DNA from: Negativicutes bacterium UBA1444
GTDB taxonomy: Bacteria > Bacillota > Negativicutes > UBA1444
Reading direction: 5' to 3'
DNA: 5,957 nt
Assembly: GCA_002329525.1 (NCBI GenBank)
Contig: DCTI01000078.1
Location: forward strand, 2,910 to 8,866
How positions within the stretch are numbered: position 1 is the first letter of the stretch; every line of letters begins with the position of its first letter. Below the pieces are notes generated by a model. The model was given only the letters and a program-made list of their open reading frames with translations. It ran no database searches and was not told the DNA's origin. Made by a program: the position numbers and the translations under genes. Shown here piece after piece: positions 1 to 5,957 of this stretch.

Positions 1-2196
1 GTTCCACCATTCGTGATGTTTCAGCAACAGATCGGCGATGGAGGATAATTCCGGAATGGATTGGGCAATACGATAGCCGATTTCCACATGCTGCTTCAAC
101 TGGCTCATGTCCTCCGCCGACAGCCGTTCCTGCTTGAACAGCAGTTCGGCGGGCAACCCGACCTTACCGATGTCATGGAACTGCGTGAGCAGTTTGAAAT
201 CACGCAACCGTTTGCCGGACAGACCCGTCTCCTTGGCGACTGCCCGACCCAACGCCCAGAGTCTCTCGGCGTGCTGATGCATCACAAAATCACGGTTTTC
301 CAGAGTCGCTTGCAGACTTTGGAACAAGGCGCGGCGGGCGGCCTGGCTGCGACCGAGTTTTTCCCGGTGCAGCCGGGTCTGCGCCAGTTCCAGCAGTTCC
401 TGTACACCGTCGGTGCCGGGCTCTCCCCAGGCGCAGCCCAAAGAGATGCCGAAATGCAGAGGCACTTGTTCCGTCGCGAGTTTCTCCACTTCTTGCCGGA
501 TTTTTTCCGCCAGCCGGGTCAGGGCTGCTTCGCCGATTTTGGGCAGCAACGCGGCAAACCGGTCCAGGCCGGTTCGAGCGACAATGGCGTCGAGCGGAAG
601 AACCGAACGAAAAACAGTGGCGTTGGCGACAAGCAGATGGTTTGTTTGTTCTTGCCCCAGACTGTCATAGATCAGGCGCATTTCGTCGATTTCACACAGC
701 ATGATTCCCACCGGGGTCCCGGAGCCCGGGACAAGCGAGGCCAGCTTTTCTTCCCAGCACATCCGGTTGGCGAGCCCCGTCAACGGGTCCCGCAAATTAA
801 AAAACTGCAGGGATTTTTCCAGTTGCCGCCGCTCGGTAAAGTCGCGTAATACGGCAATCGCCTCGGTCTCGCTGATGGGAGAAATGCGTACTTCCTGTTG
901 GGTAAGCTGGCCGTTGACCGTGACCTCCTGCTCAAAGCGTTGCGCTGAATTTGTTGCGAACGCTTGCGCCAGCGCCGTCAACATTTGTTCGGCAAAGGCC
1001 GCCGGGTATACTTCCGCCAGGGAATTGCCGGGCAACAGGCGGGCCGGGGTGGCCGTCGACCGTTGCGGCGATGATTTAAAGTCGAGAATGACCCCGGAAC
1101 GGTCGAGGCGGAGCAATGAATCCGGCATCCCATCCAACAGGGCCCTGGTCGCGGCTTCACTGTCCGTCAATTCGTTCTGGACTGTTTCGAGCGCTGCCAG
1201 CATGCGGTTGATGGAGTCGGCCAGACTGGATAATTCGTCATTGCCGGCCAGTTGCACCCGTAGCGACGGATTGTTGCTCCGGCCGATTTGGGTCACCTGG
1301 TTACCCAGCCGGAACAGTCGGGATAAGACGGTCTGCTTGAGCAGCAGCAGATTGACCAGGCCGATCAGCACTCCGAACGCCAGCAACAGGTACAGATAAT
1401 ATTGCACGGTGCGTTTTCCCTGTGAATAAATGGATCGGGGGGATTCTATCCTGAGCAGCAGGGCCGGCTTTCCCCAGATATCCGAAAGCAGCGAGTACCC
1501 GGCAATGGTTTCTTCGCTGACCGGCACGATTCGAACCGGCTTCTCCGCACTCAGGCCCAGGGCGGCATCATAAGGAACGAGGGAGAGCGACAGATGCGTA
1601 CTGTCGGCGATCCTGGCCAGTTCGGCGGAATGCAGAAACCGGCCGATCACCATGGTTCCCCGTGACGGTTGCTTGCGCTCGCTGTCCAGGATTGGCCGGG
1701 AAGCAACCAGCAGCGGGGCTTCCGGCAGATTGATCAATCCCTGCACGGTGCTGTCGGCAGTCGGGTGGGACAAAAGAACGGAACCGCGCTGCAGATGGGG
1801 AAGGAGGCTGTCGGGGATTTTCCCGTTTGTTTTTGTTGCCGGATCAAACAGGGACGCATGCACAATCCGGCCGGCAGGATCCATAAAGACCATCAGCTGG
1901 AGGCGTTGAGTCATAAAGGTTGACGCAGTCAGGTTTTTCTTGAGGTAGTCGGAATTAGCGTCGGTCACAAACTGATAGGTATCATCCCAGACGGCCCAAT
2001 CTTCCAGAAAAGCCGCGAGCGAATCCTCTTCGGCCTTGATCGCGTTCACGGCCCGCCGCAGATTTTTTTCCGATTCGCGGGTTTCCACAAGCAAAAAGCC
2101 GCTAAGCAGAATCTGGTTAGCGGATAACACCAGGACCAAGCTAAAGGAGACAACGATCAGACAGATGACCAACAGGGTTTTCTTTCGGAGTGTCAC
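1..2196 (-). CDS. CHASE4-HAMP-PAS-GGDEF(degenerate)-HD-GYP membrane sensor, predicted c-di-GMP phosphodiesterase (3' end missing)
   Basis: The frame is open for all 732 codons visible, and the C-terminus lies beyond base 1. It starts at GTG (2196-2194) with GGAGG (2207-2203) six bases upstream. Domains in order: membrane helix about 7-30; extracytoplasmic CHASE4-like sensor about 50-250, with the typical DWAVWDDTY around 66-74; second membrane helix about 264-286; HAMP about 287-345; PAS-like about 348-457; GGDEF about 465-600; HD-GYP from about 633. The GGDEF signature reads GLDRF (543-547), so the catalytic glutamate is replaced and cyclase activity is unlikely. The HD-GYP half keeps HAERL (H642), HDIGK (674-678), H703 and HHE (727-729); the window ends just before the expected GYP. 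The family hydrolyses c-di-GMP with a di- or tri-metal centre on the cytoplasmic side of the membrane. The inferred role is a sensor that lowers c-di-GMP; the ligand is unknown. It is the last visible gene of the leftward run, 28 bases after the ttcA-like gene. Confidence 0.9.
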   Translation of the reverse strand, partial: MTLRKKTLLVICLIVVSFSLVLVLSANQILLSGFLLVETRESEKNLRRAVNAIKAEEDSLAAFLEDWAVWDDTYQFVTDANSDYLKKNLTASTFMTQRLQLMVFMDPAGRIVHASLFDPATKTNGKIPDSLLPHLQRGSVLLSHPTADSTVQGLINLPEAPLLVASRPILDSERKQPSRGTMVIGRFLHSAELARIADSTHLSLSLVPYDAALGLSAEKPVRIVPVSEETIAGYSLLSDIWGKPALLLRIESPRSIYSQGKRTVQYYLYLLLAFGVLIGLVNLLLLKQTVLSRLFRLGNQVTQIGRSNNPSLRVQLAGNDELSSLADSINRMLAALETVQNELTDSEAATRALLDGMPDSLLRLDRSGVILDFKSSPQRSTATPARLLPGNSLAEVYPAAFAEQMLTALAQAFATNSAQRFEQEVTVNGQLTQQEVRISPISETEAIAVLRDFTERRQLEKSLQFFNLRDPLTGLANRMCWEEKLASLVPGSGTPVGIMLCEIDEMRLIYDSLGQEQTNHLLVANATVFRSVLPLDAIVARTGLDRFAALLPKIGEAALTRLAEKIRQEVEKLATEQVPLHFGISLGCAWGEPGTDGVQELLELAQTRLHREKLGRSQAARRALFQSLQATLENRDFVMHQHAERLWALGRAVAKETGLSGKRLRDFKLLTQFHDIGKVGLPAELLFKQERLSAEDMSQLKQHVEIGYRIAQSIPELSSIADLLLKHHEWWN

Positions 2197-2202
2197 GCCA
2201 TT

Positions 2203-2207
2203 CCTCC
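2203..2207 (-). promoter_or_regulatory. Ribosome binding site fixing the GTG start of the HD-GYP gene
   Basis: On the minus strand GGAGG lies six bases before GTG at 2196. The nearer ATG at 2201 is one base from GGAGG and meets TGA after one more codon, so GTG is the supported start. Confidence 0.75.
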
Positions 2208-2225
2208 AGGTTTTTCGGTCGATCC

Positions 2226-2999
2226 TTACTTGGATGGATAACCCCGGAACTTGAGATATTTTCCCTTCAGGTCGTAACGGCTGGGTTCAGCGGGCCACAG
2301 TTCGGCGCTGTCACCGCCCCGCATGGCGGCGGAGATCCGGCGGTAGTATTCCGGATCTTTGGCTTCGAAACTGCGCAACAGCTCCTTGGCTTCCTGACGT
2401 TTGGTGTTGCCGTTGTAGGGACAGGGATTTTTTAGCGGTTGCAGACCGAGCCGGTCGACCAGATCGATGATTTCCGCTTCCCGAAAATAGACGAGCGGCC
2501 GGATGATGGTGACACCGCTGCGTTCCTGCGGCGTTTTCGGCAGAAAGGTTTTCAGACGGCCGGAATAAAACAGGCTCATCAGAAAGGTTTCCACGGCATC
2601 GTCATGATGATGGGCCAGGGCAACTTTATTGTAGCCGTGCTCCCGGGCAACCCGGTTCAGCGCCCCCCGCCGGAAGAAGGCGCAGGTCGCGCAGGCATCC
2701 TGCGACGAGGAGGCGGCGATGGCGCGGGGAATATCCACGGTCGTTGAATCGAACGGGATCGCCAGACGATCGCAAAAGTCCTGCAAGGCCGGCCGGGGAA
2801 ATTCTTCGCCAAACCGCGTGTCGATGGTAAAGGCGCCGATCGTAAAGGGTTGCGGCGAATGCCGCCGGAGCACGGACAGGATATAGGCGAGCAGCAAACT
2901 GTCTTTGCCGCCGGACAGGCCGATCAGGATCCGGTCATTGGCTTCGATCAGCTCAAATTCGATAATGGCCCGCCAGACACGACTCAATGCTTCTTTCAC
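2226..2999 (-). CDS. ttcA: TtcA-family PP-loop ATPase, probable tRNA 2-thiocytidine (s2C32) synthetase
   Basis: This 257-residue cytoplasmic protein carries the adenylation P-loop LSGGKDS (28-34) and CATC (C103, C106) followed by FFRRGALNRVA. It also has the AHHHDD segment (129-134), IRPLVYFRE (166-174) and a third cysteine in NPCPYNGNTKRQ (C193). In characterised TtcA, the equivalent of these three cysteines binds a [4Fe-4S] cluster, and the enzyme thiolates cytidine 32 of some tRNAs using ATP and a sulfur donor. It lacks the N-terminal zinc-finger cysteines of TtuA/Ncs6 proteins, which favours the TtcA branch. It is shorter than the enterobacterial enzyme (about 310 residues), as in other compact family members. 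The start is GTG, overlapping the upstream TGA as GTGA, with AGGAAG (3011-3006) six bases before it, so translational coupling is likely. The family call is firm. The exact substrate is inferred, and the coupling to DNA-repair-like genes leaves room for another one. Confidence 0.88.
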   Translation of the reverse strand: MKEALSRVWRAIIEFELIEANDRILIGLSGGKDSLLLAYILSVLRRHSPQPFTIGAFTIDTRFGEEFPRPALQDFCDRLAIPFDSTTVDIPRAIAASSSQDACATCAFFRRGALNRVAREHGYNKVALAHHHDDAVETFLMSLFYSGRLKTFLPKTPQERSGVTIIRPLVYFREAEIIDLVDRLGLQPLKNPCPYNGNTKRQEAKELLRSFEAKDPEYYRRISAAMRGGDSAELWPAEPSRYDLKGKYLKFRGYPSK

Positions 3000-3769
3000 T
3001 TTTTAGCTTCCTGTTCCAAAATTTTGCCTTCCGGCAGCCAGTCCCAATATTTTTTGGGGATGAAATGCGAAGCCAGCCGGATGTTTTTCCGTGCGGGAAT
3101 GTATTGGGAACGATAATAGGTCTCCCACAGACGTAAAAAATCATCTGTTGAATTCAACAAACCGGGCGGCAAATCCTTTATTTCGATCTGCCTGACCTGT
3201 CCCTGCCCGCACACGAACGCCGCGTCGGTCAGGATGAACACCAGTCGTCGCCCTGGATAGCGCAGCTGGAATTTGCGCAGCAGAATGTCGGCGGTCTGAT
3301 GGAACAGCTGGGGCCGGGCCACCAGAACGCCGTCGGCGGTTTCCTCGAAGCGGATCAGGCCCATCATCCGGTGGATCTCAGTGCCCACTTCCCGGCTGCG
3401 CCGCCGAAAAACGGCACTGGCGCGGCCGCGGCCGCACAGACAGTAGCCGGGGCCGTATTTCAGGGCTTCGGCCAGCGCGGCGATAATGACTGGCACGCTA
3501 TCGGGTGCTTGATTGCGCAGATTGAACAGGATCATGAGCGCCAGGCGGCGGCCCGGGGACCGGCTGAGCCAGCTGTAGTCGGCGCCGGTCCGATCGGCCA
3601 GGTCGGTGAGAAGATGGGGCAGGCTTTGTGTGTCGGCATCGATTTTCTCGGCCAAGGCGAACAGATCCGGCTGCTGGCCCGAATCCCGCCAACCGACCGG
3701 CAGACCGGTCAATTCGCTGAGCAGTGCGGCCTTGAGGAGGCTGTCGGGACGGGCGGAACAAACGATCAT
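2996..3769 (-). CDS. DUF4130/TIGR03915-like protein, partner of the adjacent radical SAM DNA repair/modification protein
   Basis: The protein has 257 residues, with no signal peptide or membrane segment evident. The family-like core is in the second half: RRRSREVGTEIHRMMGLIRF (122-141) with EE following and a DGVLVARP continuation; a Rossmann-like strand LVFILTD (176-182); LWETYYRSQYIPARKN (214-229); and the C-terminal FIPKKYWDWLPE (236-247). This pattern matches the DUF4130 / 'SAM-linked DNA metabolism protein' family, which is known to sit beside the TIGR03916 radical SAM protein and in some species is fused to a uracil-DNA-glycosylase domain. No such domain is present here, since the protein ends soon after the YW..LPE motif. 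The start ATG overlaps the radical SAM stop as ATGA, with a G-run (3782-3777) as a weak Shine-Dalgarno site, so translation is probably coupled. The biochemical role is unknown; a function in nucleic-acid repair or modification is inferred from the partner and from the SOS-like operator. Confidence 0.85.
   Translation of the reverse strand: MIVCSARPDSLLKAALLSELTGLPVGWRDSGQQPDLFALAEKIDADTQSLPHLLTDLADRTGADYSWLSRSPGRRLALMILFNLRNQAPDSVPVIIAALAEALKYGPGYCLCGRGRASAVFRRRSREVGTEIHRMMGLIRFEETADGVLVARPQLFHQTADILLRKFQLRYPGRRLVFILTDAAFVCGQGQVRQIEIKDLPPGLLNSTDDFLRLWETYYRSQYIPARKNIRLASHFIPKKYWDWLPEGKILEQEAKK
3006..3011 (-). promoter_or_regulatory. Ribosome binding site of the ttcA-like gene
   Basis: AGGAAG on the minus strand, six bases before GTG at 2999, lies inside the end of the upstream DUF4130-like gene. 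It supports the GTG start and the four-base GTGA overlap. Confidence 0.6.
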
Positions 3770-4947
3770 GCCTCATCCCCCCATAAATTCGTTTGCACGG
3801 ACCCGTTGGCGCGGCGCGGCCGGGTTGGCAACGCGGAGAAGTGTTTGCCCTGAACCAGAATGAACGGCAGCGCCCGTTTGGTGACCACACCGATCCGGGC
3901 CAGGTCTTCCACGGCGCGGAACTGGGCTTCCCGCCGCAAACCAACGATTTTTTTCGCGGAACGGGGACCGATGCCGGGGATGCGCAGCAATTCCGCCAGC
4001 GAGGCCCGGTTGATTTCCAGCGGAAACAGTTCGGGATGCCGGAGAGCGAAGGCCTGCTTGGGATCGGTCGACAAATCCAGATTGCCGGTCGCGTCATACG
4101 CCAGTTCCTGCATCTGGAACCCGTAGTAGCGGAAGAGAAAATCGGCCTGGTACAAACGGTGCTCCCGCAGCAGCGGCGCTCCGGACAGCCCGTCGAGCGG
4201 TGTGCCCGGGACCGGCTGGAATGTGCTGAAATAGGCGCGTTTCAGCCCGTAATCCGAATACAGGCGGACGGTGGAACCCAGAATGTCGCGGTCGGATTCC
4301 TGGGCCGCGCCGACGATGAACTGGGTGGAGTGACTGACGCCCGGCTGCCGGCGGACATATCGGGAAATGCGACTGAGTCCGCCCATGATTTCGGCGGCGA
4401 AGTTTTTGCTCCGACTGAGCCGGGCCAGATGGGCGGCGGTCGGCGCTTCCATGTTCAGAGAGACCCGGTTGGCGAGCTCCACGGCTTTTTCCGTTTCCGC
4501 TTCCCCGGCGCCGGGCAGAATCTTCAGATGGATGTAGCCGCCGAATTTATAACGGAACCGCAGGATTTCCACAGTCTCCAGCAGTTCCTGCATCGTCCGT
4601 CCGGTCGAGTGGCGGACGCCGGAACTGAGGAAGAGTCCTTCCACATAGTTGCGGCGATAGAATTCCATGAACAGCCCGGCCAGTTCCTCCGGCGCAAACC
4701 GACTGCGCGGCACGTCGCGACCGGCCCGGTTGGGGCAATACAGGCAGTCTTTTTCACAGTGGTTGCTCAACAGGACCTTGAACAGGGAAACACAACGGCC
4801 GTCCGGCGTGAACGAATGGCAGATCCCGCTGGGAACGGTGCGGCCGATGTCGGCATCGGGGAATTTTTTGGGAGTTGCGGACGAAGAAGCACAGACGTCA
4901 TATTTGGCGCTTTCGCCGAGCAAAGCGAGTTTTTCGAATTGATCCAT
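3766..4947 (-). CDS. Putative DNA modification/repair radical SAM protein (TIGR03916-like) with C-terminal helix-hairpin-helix
   Basis: The protein has 393 residues. The radical SAM cluster motif CEKDCLYC (C64, C68, C71) lies in a TIM-barrel-like domain (about 53-280). Other family-type blocks are AKYDVCASSS (14-23), GICHSFTPDGRC (41-52), FYRRNYVEGLFLSSG (96-110), GGYIHLKILPGA (136-147) and LNMEAPT (164-170). A helix-hairpin-helix (about 311-350, core IPGIGPRSAKKI at 323-334) suggests non-specific DNA binding. The family is expected to cleave S-adenosylmethionine reductively to a 5'-deoxyadenosyl radical; the substrate is unknown. ATG at 4947 is chosen because AAGGAGG (4962-4956) is eight bases upstream and family similarity begins there. 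An in-frame ATG at 5163 would add 72 unrelated residues, run across the promoter and enter the divergent helicase gene. It is the first gene of the leftward operon, overlapping the DUF4130 gene by four bases. Three extra cysteines (19, 43, 52) precede the cluster motif. Confidence 0.92.
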   Translation of the reverse strand: MDQFEKLALLGESAKYDVCASSSATPKKFPDADIGRTVPSGICHSFTPDGRCVSLFKVLLSNHCEKDCLYCPNRAGRDVPRSRFAPEELAGLFMEFYRRNYVEGLFLSSGVRHSTGRTMQELLETVEILRFRYKFGGYIHLKILPGAGEAETEKAVELANRVSLNMEAPTAAHLARLSRSKNFAAEIMGGLSRISRYVRRQPGVSHSTQFIVGAAQESDRDILGSTVRLYSDYGLKRAYFSTFQPVPGTPLDGLSGAPLLREHRLYQADFLFRYYGFQMQELAYDATGNLDLSTDPKQAFALRHPELFPLEINRASLAELLRIPGIGPRSAKKIVGLRREAQFRAVEDLARIGVVTKRALPFILVQGKHFSALPTRPRRANGSVQTNLWGDEA

Positions 4948-4955
4948 CTTGTCGG

Positions 4956-4962
4956 CCTCCTT
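4956..4962 (-). promoter_or_regulatory. Strong ribosome binding site deciding the radical SAM start
   Basis: A perfect AAGGAGG on the minus strand, eight bases before ATG at 4947. It excludes the longer in-frame start at 5163. Confidence 0.85.
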
Positions 4963-4983
4963 CCGGCGGTGCTTTTCAGCAAC

Positions 4984-5012
4984 ATTATATGCAATCCCTG
5001 AACAAAAATCAA
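4984..5012 (-). promoter_or_regulatory. Sigma-70/SigA-type promoter of the leftward radical SAM operon
   Basis: On the minus strand, -35 TTGATT (5012-5007), a 17-base spacer, and a perfect -10 TATAAT (4989-4984). Transcription would start around 4977, leaving a leader of about 30 bases that contains the AAGGAGG site. The -35 element overlaps the LexA-like box by three bases, so a bound repressor would block polymerase. The calls are from consensus matching only. Confidence 0.75.
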
Positions 5013-5026
5013 ACATATGTTCTAAA
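4998..5026 (+). promoter_or_regulatory. Weak candidate promoter for the helicase gene
   Basis: CTGAAC (4998-5003, three of six -35 matches), a 17-base spacer and TCTAAA (5021-5026, four of six -10 matches). The LexA-like box would fall mostly in the spacer, a typical repression position. No stronger rightward promoter is visible up to 5106, and the match is poor enough that it may be chance. Confidence 0.25.
5010..5023. promoter_or_regulatory. LexA/DinR-like SOS box in the divergent promoter region
   Basis: CAAACATATGTTCT matches 12 of 14 positions of the Bacillus-type SOS operator CGAAC-AT-AT-GTTCG/C. Its inner ten bases (5012-5021, AACATATGTT) form a perfect palindrome. It overlaps the -35 of the leftward operon and lies 83 bases before the helicase start. 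Placement in a promoter between two DNA-metabolism genes adds weight. The two mismatches are the second and last bases. LexA itself is not in the window. Confidence 0.7.
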
Positions 5027-5095
5027 AAATTCGGCAGGAAAATGAGCAACTGCGGAGAATCTAATGTAAACGTATCGGATTCGGCAAAACAGACT

Positions 5096-5100
5096 GGAGG
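5096..5100 (+). promoter_or_regulatory. Ribosome binding site fixing the GTG start of the helicase
   Basis: GGAGG followed by six A residues and then GTG at 5107. The first in-frame ATG (5146) would cut off the Q-motif residues LNPCQ, so GTG is preferred. Confidence 0.8.
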
Positions 5101-5106
5101 AAAAAA

Positions 5107-5957
5107 GTGCGGAGCGACTATACGAAACGCCTCAACCCTTGCCAAATGGAGGCGGTCACCCATATCAACGGACCATTGTTGGTCGTGGCGGGAGCGGGAT
5201 CAGGCAAAACAAGCGTGCTGACGAGCCGGATCGCTTATCTGCTGGAACAGGGCGTAAAGCCCTGGGAGATACTGGCCATCACTTTTACGAACAAAGCTGC
5301 CGCGGAGATGAAGCAGCGGGTGGAAAATATCGTCGGCCCGACGGCCCGGCAAATCTGGCTGAGTACTTTTCACGCCTTTTGCGCCCGGTTTCTGCGGATG
5401 GAGGTCGAAGCGACCGGTTGGTACAGCCGGCACTTTACCATTTATGACGAAGGGGACATCAAGCTGCTGGTCCGGCAGTGCCTGAAAGAGTTGGAGCTGC
5501 CCGAACGCCAGTTTTCCGTGGGCGGCGTGGCCGGAACGATTTCCAACGCGAAGAACCAGCTGATCACGCCGGCGCAATTTTCCGCGCAAGCCGACAACTA
5601 CTATCAGCAGCGGGTGGCCTCGGTGTACGAACTGTATCAGAAGAAACTCCTGGCCAACAATGCCATGGATTTCGACGATCTGATGAACGTGACGGTGCGG
5701 CTGCTCGAAGAATATCCGGCCGTGCTGGAAAAATATCAGCAACGGTTTCGCTATATCCTGGTCGACGAGTACCAGGACACCAACCATACCCAGTACACGC
5801 TGACCCGGCTGTTGGCGGCGAAACACCGCAACCTGTGCGTGGTCGGCGATGCGGACCAGAGCATTTACGGCTGGCGGGGCGCGGATATCAGCAATATTCT
5901 GGATTTCGAAAAGGATTACCCGGAAGCGGCGGTCATCAAGCTGGAGCAGAATTACCG
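5107..5957 (+). CDS. pcrA: UvrD/PcrA-type superfamily 1A DNA helicase (N-terminal 283 residues, 3' end missing)
   Basis: The visible part contains the ordered SF1A helicase motifs. These are the Q-motif LNPCQMEAV (9-17), Walker A AGAGSGKT (28-35), motif Ia ITFTNKAAAEMKQRV (58-72), motif Ib STFHAFCARF (86-95), Walker B/motif II LVDEYQDTN (218-226), motif III VVGDADQSIYGWRGAD (245-260) and the start of motif IV LEQNY (279-283). This family unwinds DNA 3'-to-5' with ATP. PcrA/UvrD acts in nucleotide-excision repair, rolling-circle replication and removal of RecA or stalled polymerase. Full-length members have about 650-750 residues, so less than half is seen. The compact spacing and N-terminus right at the Q-motif fit PcrA/UvrD rather than RecB/AddA. 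A Rep-like or second UvrD paralogue cannot be excluded without the C-terminus. It is divergent from the radical SAM operon, with 159 bases between starts and a shared LexA-like box. Confidence 0.9.
   Translation, partial: MRSDYTKRLNPCQMEAVTHINGPLLVVAGAGSGKTSVLTSRIAYLLEQGVKPWEILAITFTNKAAAEMKQRVENIVGPTARQIWLSTFHAFCARFLRMEVEATGWYSRHFTIYDEGDIKLLVRQCLKELELPERQFSVGGVAGTISNAKNQLITPAQFSAQADNYYQQRVASVYELYQKKLLANNAMDFDDLMNVTVRLLEEYPAVLEKYQQRFRYILVDEYQDTNHTQYTLTRLLAAKHRNLCVVGDADQSIYGWRGADISNILDFEKDYPEAAVIKLEQNY

Noticed and set aside
61..849. 262-codon open frame on the plus strand
   Set aside because: Antisense to the clear PAS/GGDEF/HD-GYP coding sequence; Gln/Phe-rich shadow translation without motifs.
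2193..2201. Two-codon ORF ATG-GCG-TGA overlapping the GTG start of the HD-GYP gene, possible leader peptide
   Set aside because: The ATG is only one base from GGAGG, too near for initiation; probably chance.
2197..2225. Terminator between the ttcA-like and HD-GYP genes
   Set aside because: The gap is short and has no stem-loop with a T-run on the minus strand.
3421..3445. GC-rich self-complementary run (GCGGCCGCGGCCGC) as a possible hairpin or terminator
   Set aside because: It lies inside the DUF4130-like coding sequence, has no following T-run and is explained by Arg/Gly codons.
3793..5001. 402-codon open frame on the plus strand
   Set aside because: Antisense to the radical SAM gene, with composition typical of a GC-rich shadow frame and no recognisable domain.
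5029..5086. Direct repeat ATTCGGCA at 5029-5036 and 5079-5086
   Set aside because: Eight bases, not palindromic, and no regulator known to me fits; likely chance.
4948..5163. 72-residue N-terminal extension of the radical SAM gene from ATG at 5163
   Set aside because: It crosses the promoter and LexA-like box, overlaps the helicase gene, has no family similarity, and ATG 4947 has a perfect AAGGAGG site.
5200..5826. 208-codon open frame on the minus strand
   Set aside because: Antisense to the helicase, whose motifs are unmistakable; His/Gln/Val-rich shadow.

Overview
The window holds five protein genes and one regulatory intergenic region. GC content is fairly high. Three things suggest a moderately GC-rich member of the Bacillota (Firmicutes), possibly a Negativicutes or Clostridia relative: strong AAGGAGG-type ribosome binding sites, several GTG starts, and a LexA/DinR-like box of the Bacillus type. 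This lineage call is an inference from composition and motifs, not an identification.

Layout. Four genes read leftward and appear to form one operon, transcribed from a good promoter near 4984-5012. In transcription order they are: a radical SAM protein with a C-terminal helix-hairpin-helix (3766-4947, TIGR03916-like 'putative DNA modification/repair radical SAM'); its usual partner, a DUF4130/TIGR03915-like protein (2996-3769, ATGA overlap); a TtcA-family PP-loop tRNA thiolase (2226-2999, GTGA overlap); and, after a 28-base gap, a membrane c-di-GMP signalling protein with CHASE4, HAMP, PAS, degenerate GGDEF and HD-GYP domains (start 2196, running off the left edge at base 1). A UvrD/PcrA-type helicase gene reads rightward from 5107 and runs off the right edge.

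The 159-base divergent region (4948-5106) is the main regulatory feature. It holds CAAACATATGTTCT, a 12/14 match to the Bacillus SOS operator, overlapping the -35 element of the leftward operon. The sequence therefore suggests that the poorly characterised radical SAM/DUF4130 pair is part of the DNA-damage response, next to and perhaps co-controlled with a repair helicase. Two gene overlaps tie the TtcA-like thiolase to the pair, giving a candidate three-protein Fe-S-dependent nucleic-acid module whose reaction is unknown.

I saw no RNA genes, CRISPR arrays, insertion sequences, attachment sites or convincing terminators. There is no gene-free stretch longer than 159 bases.
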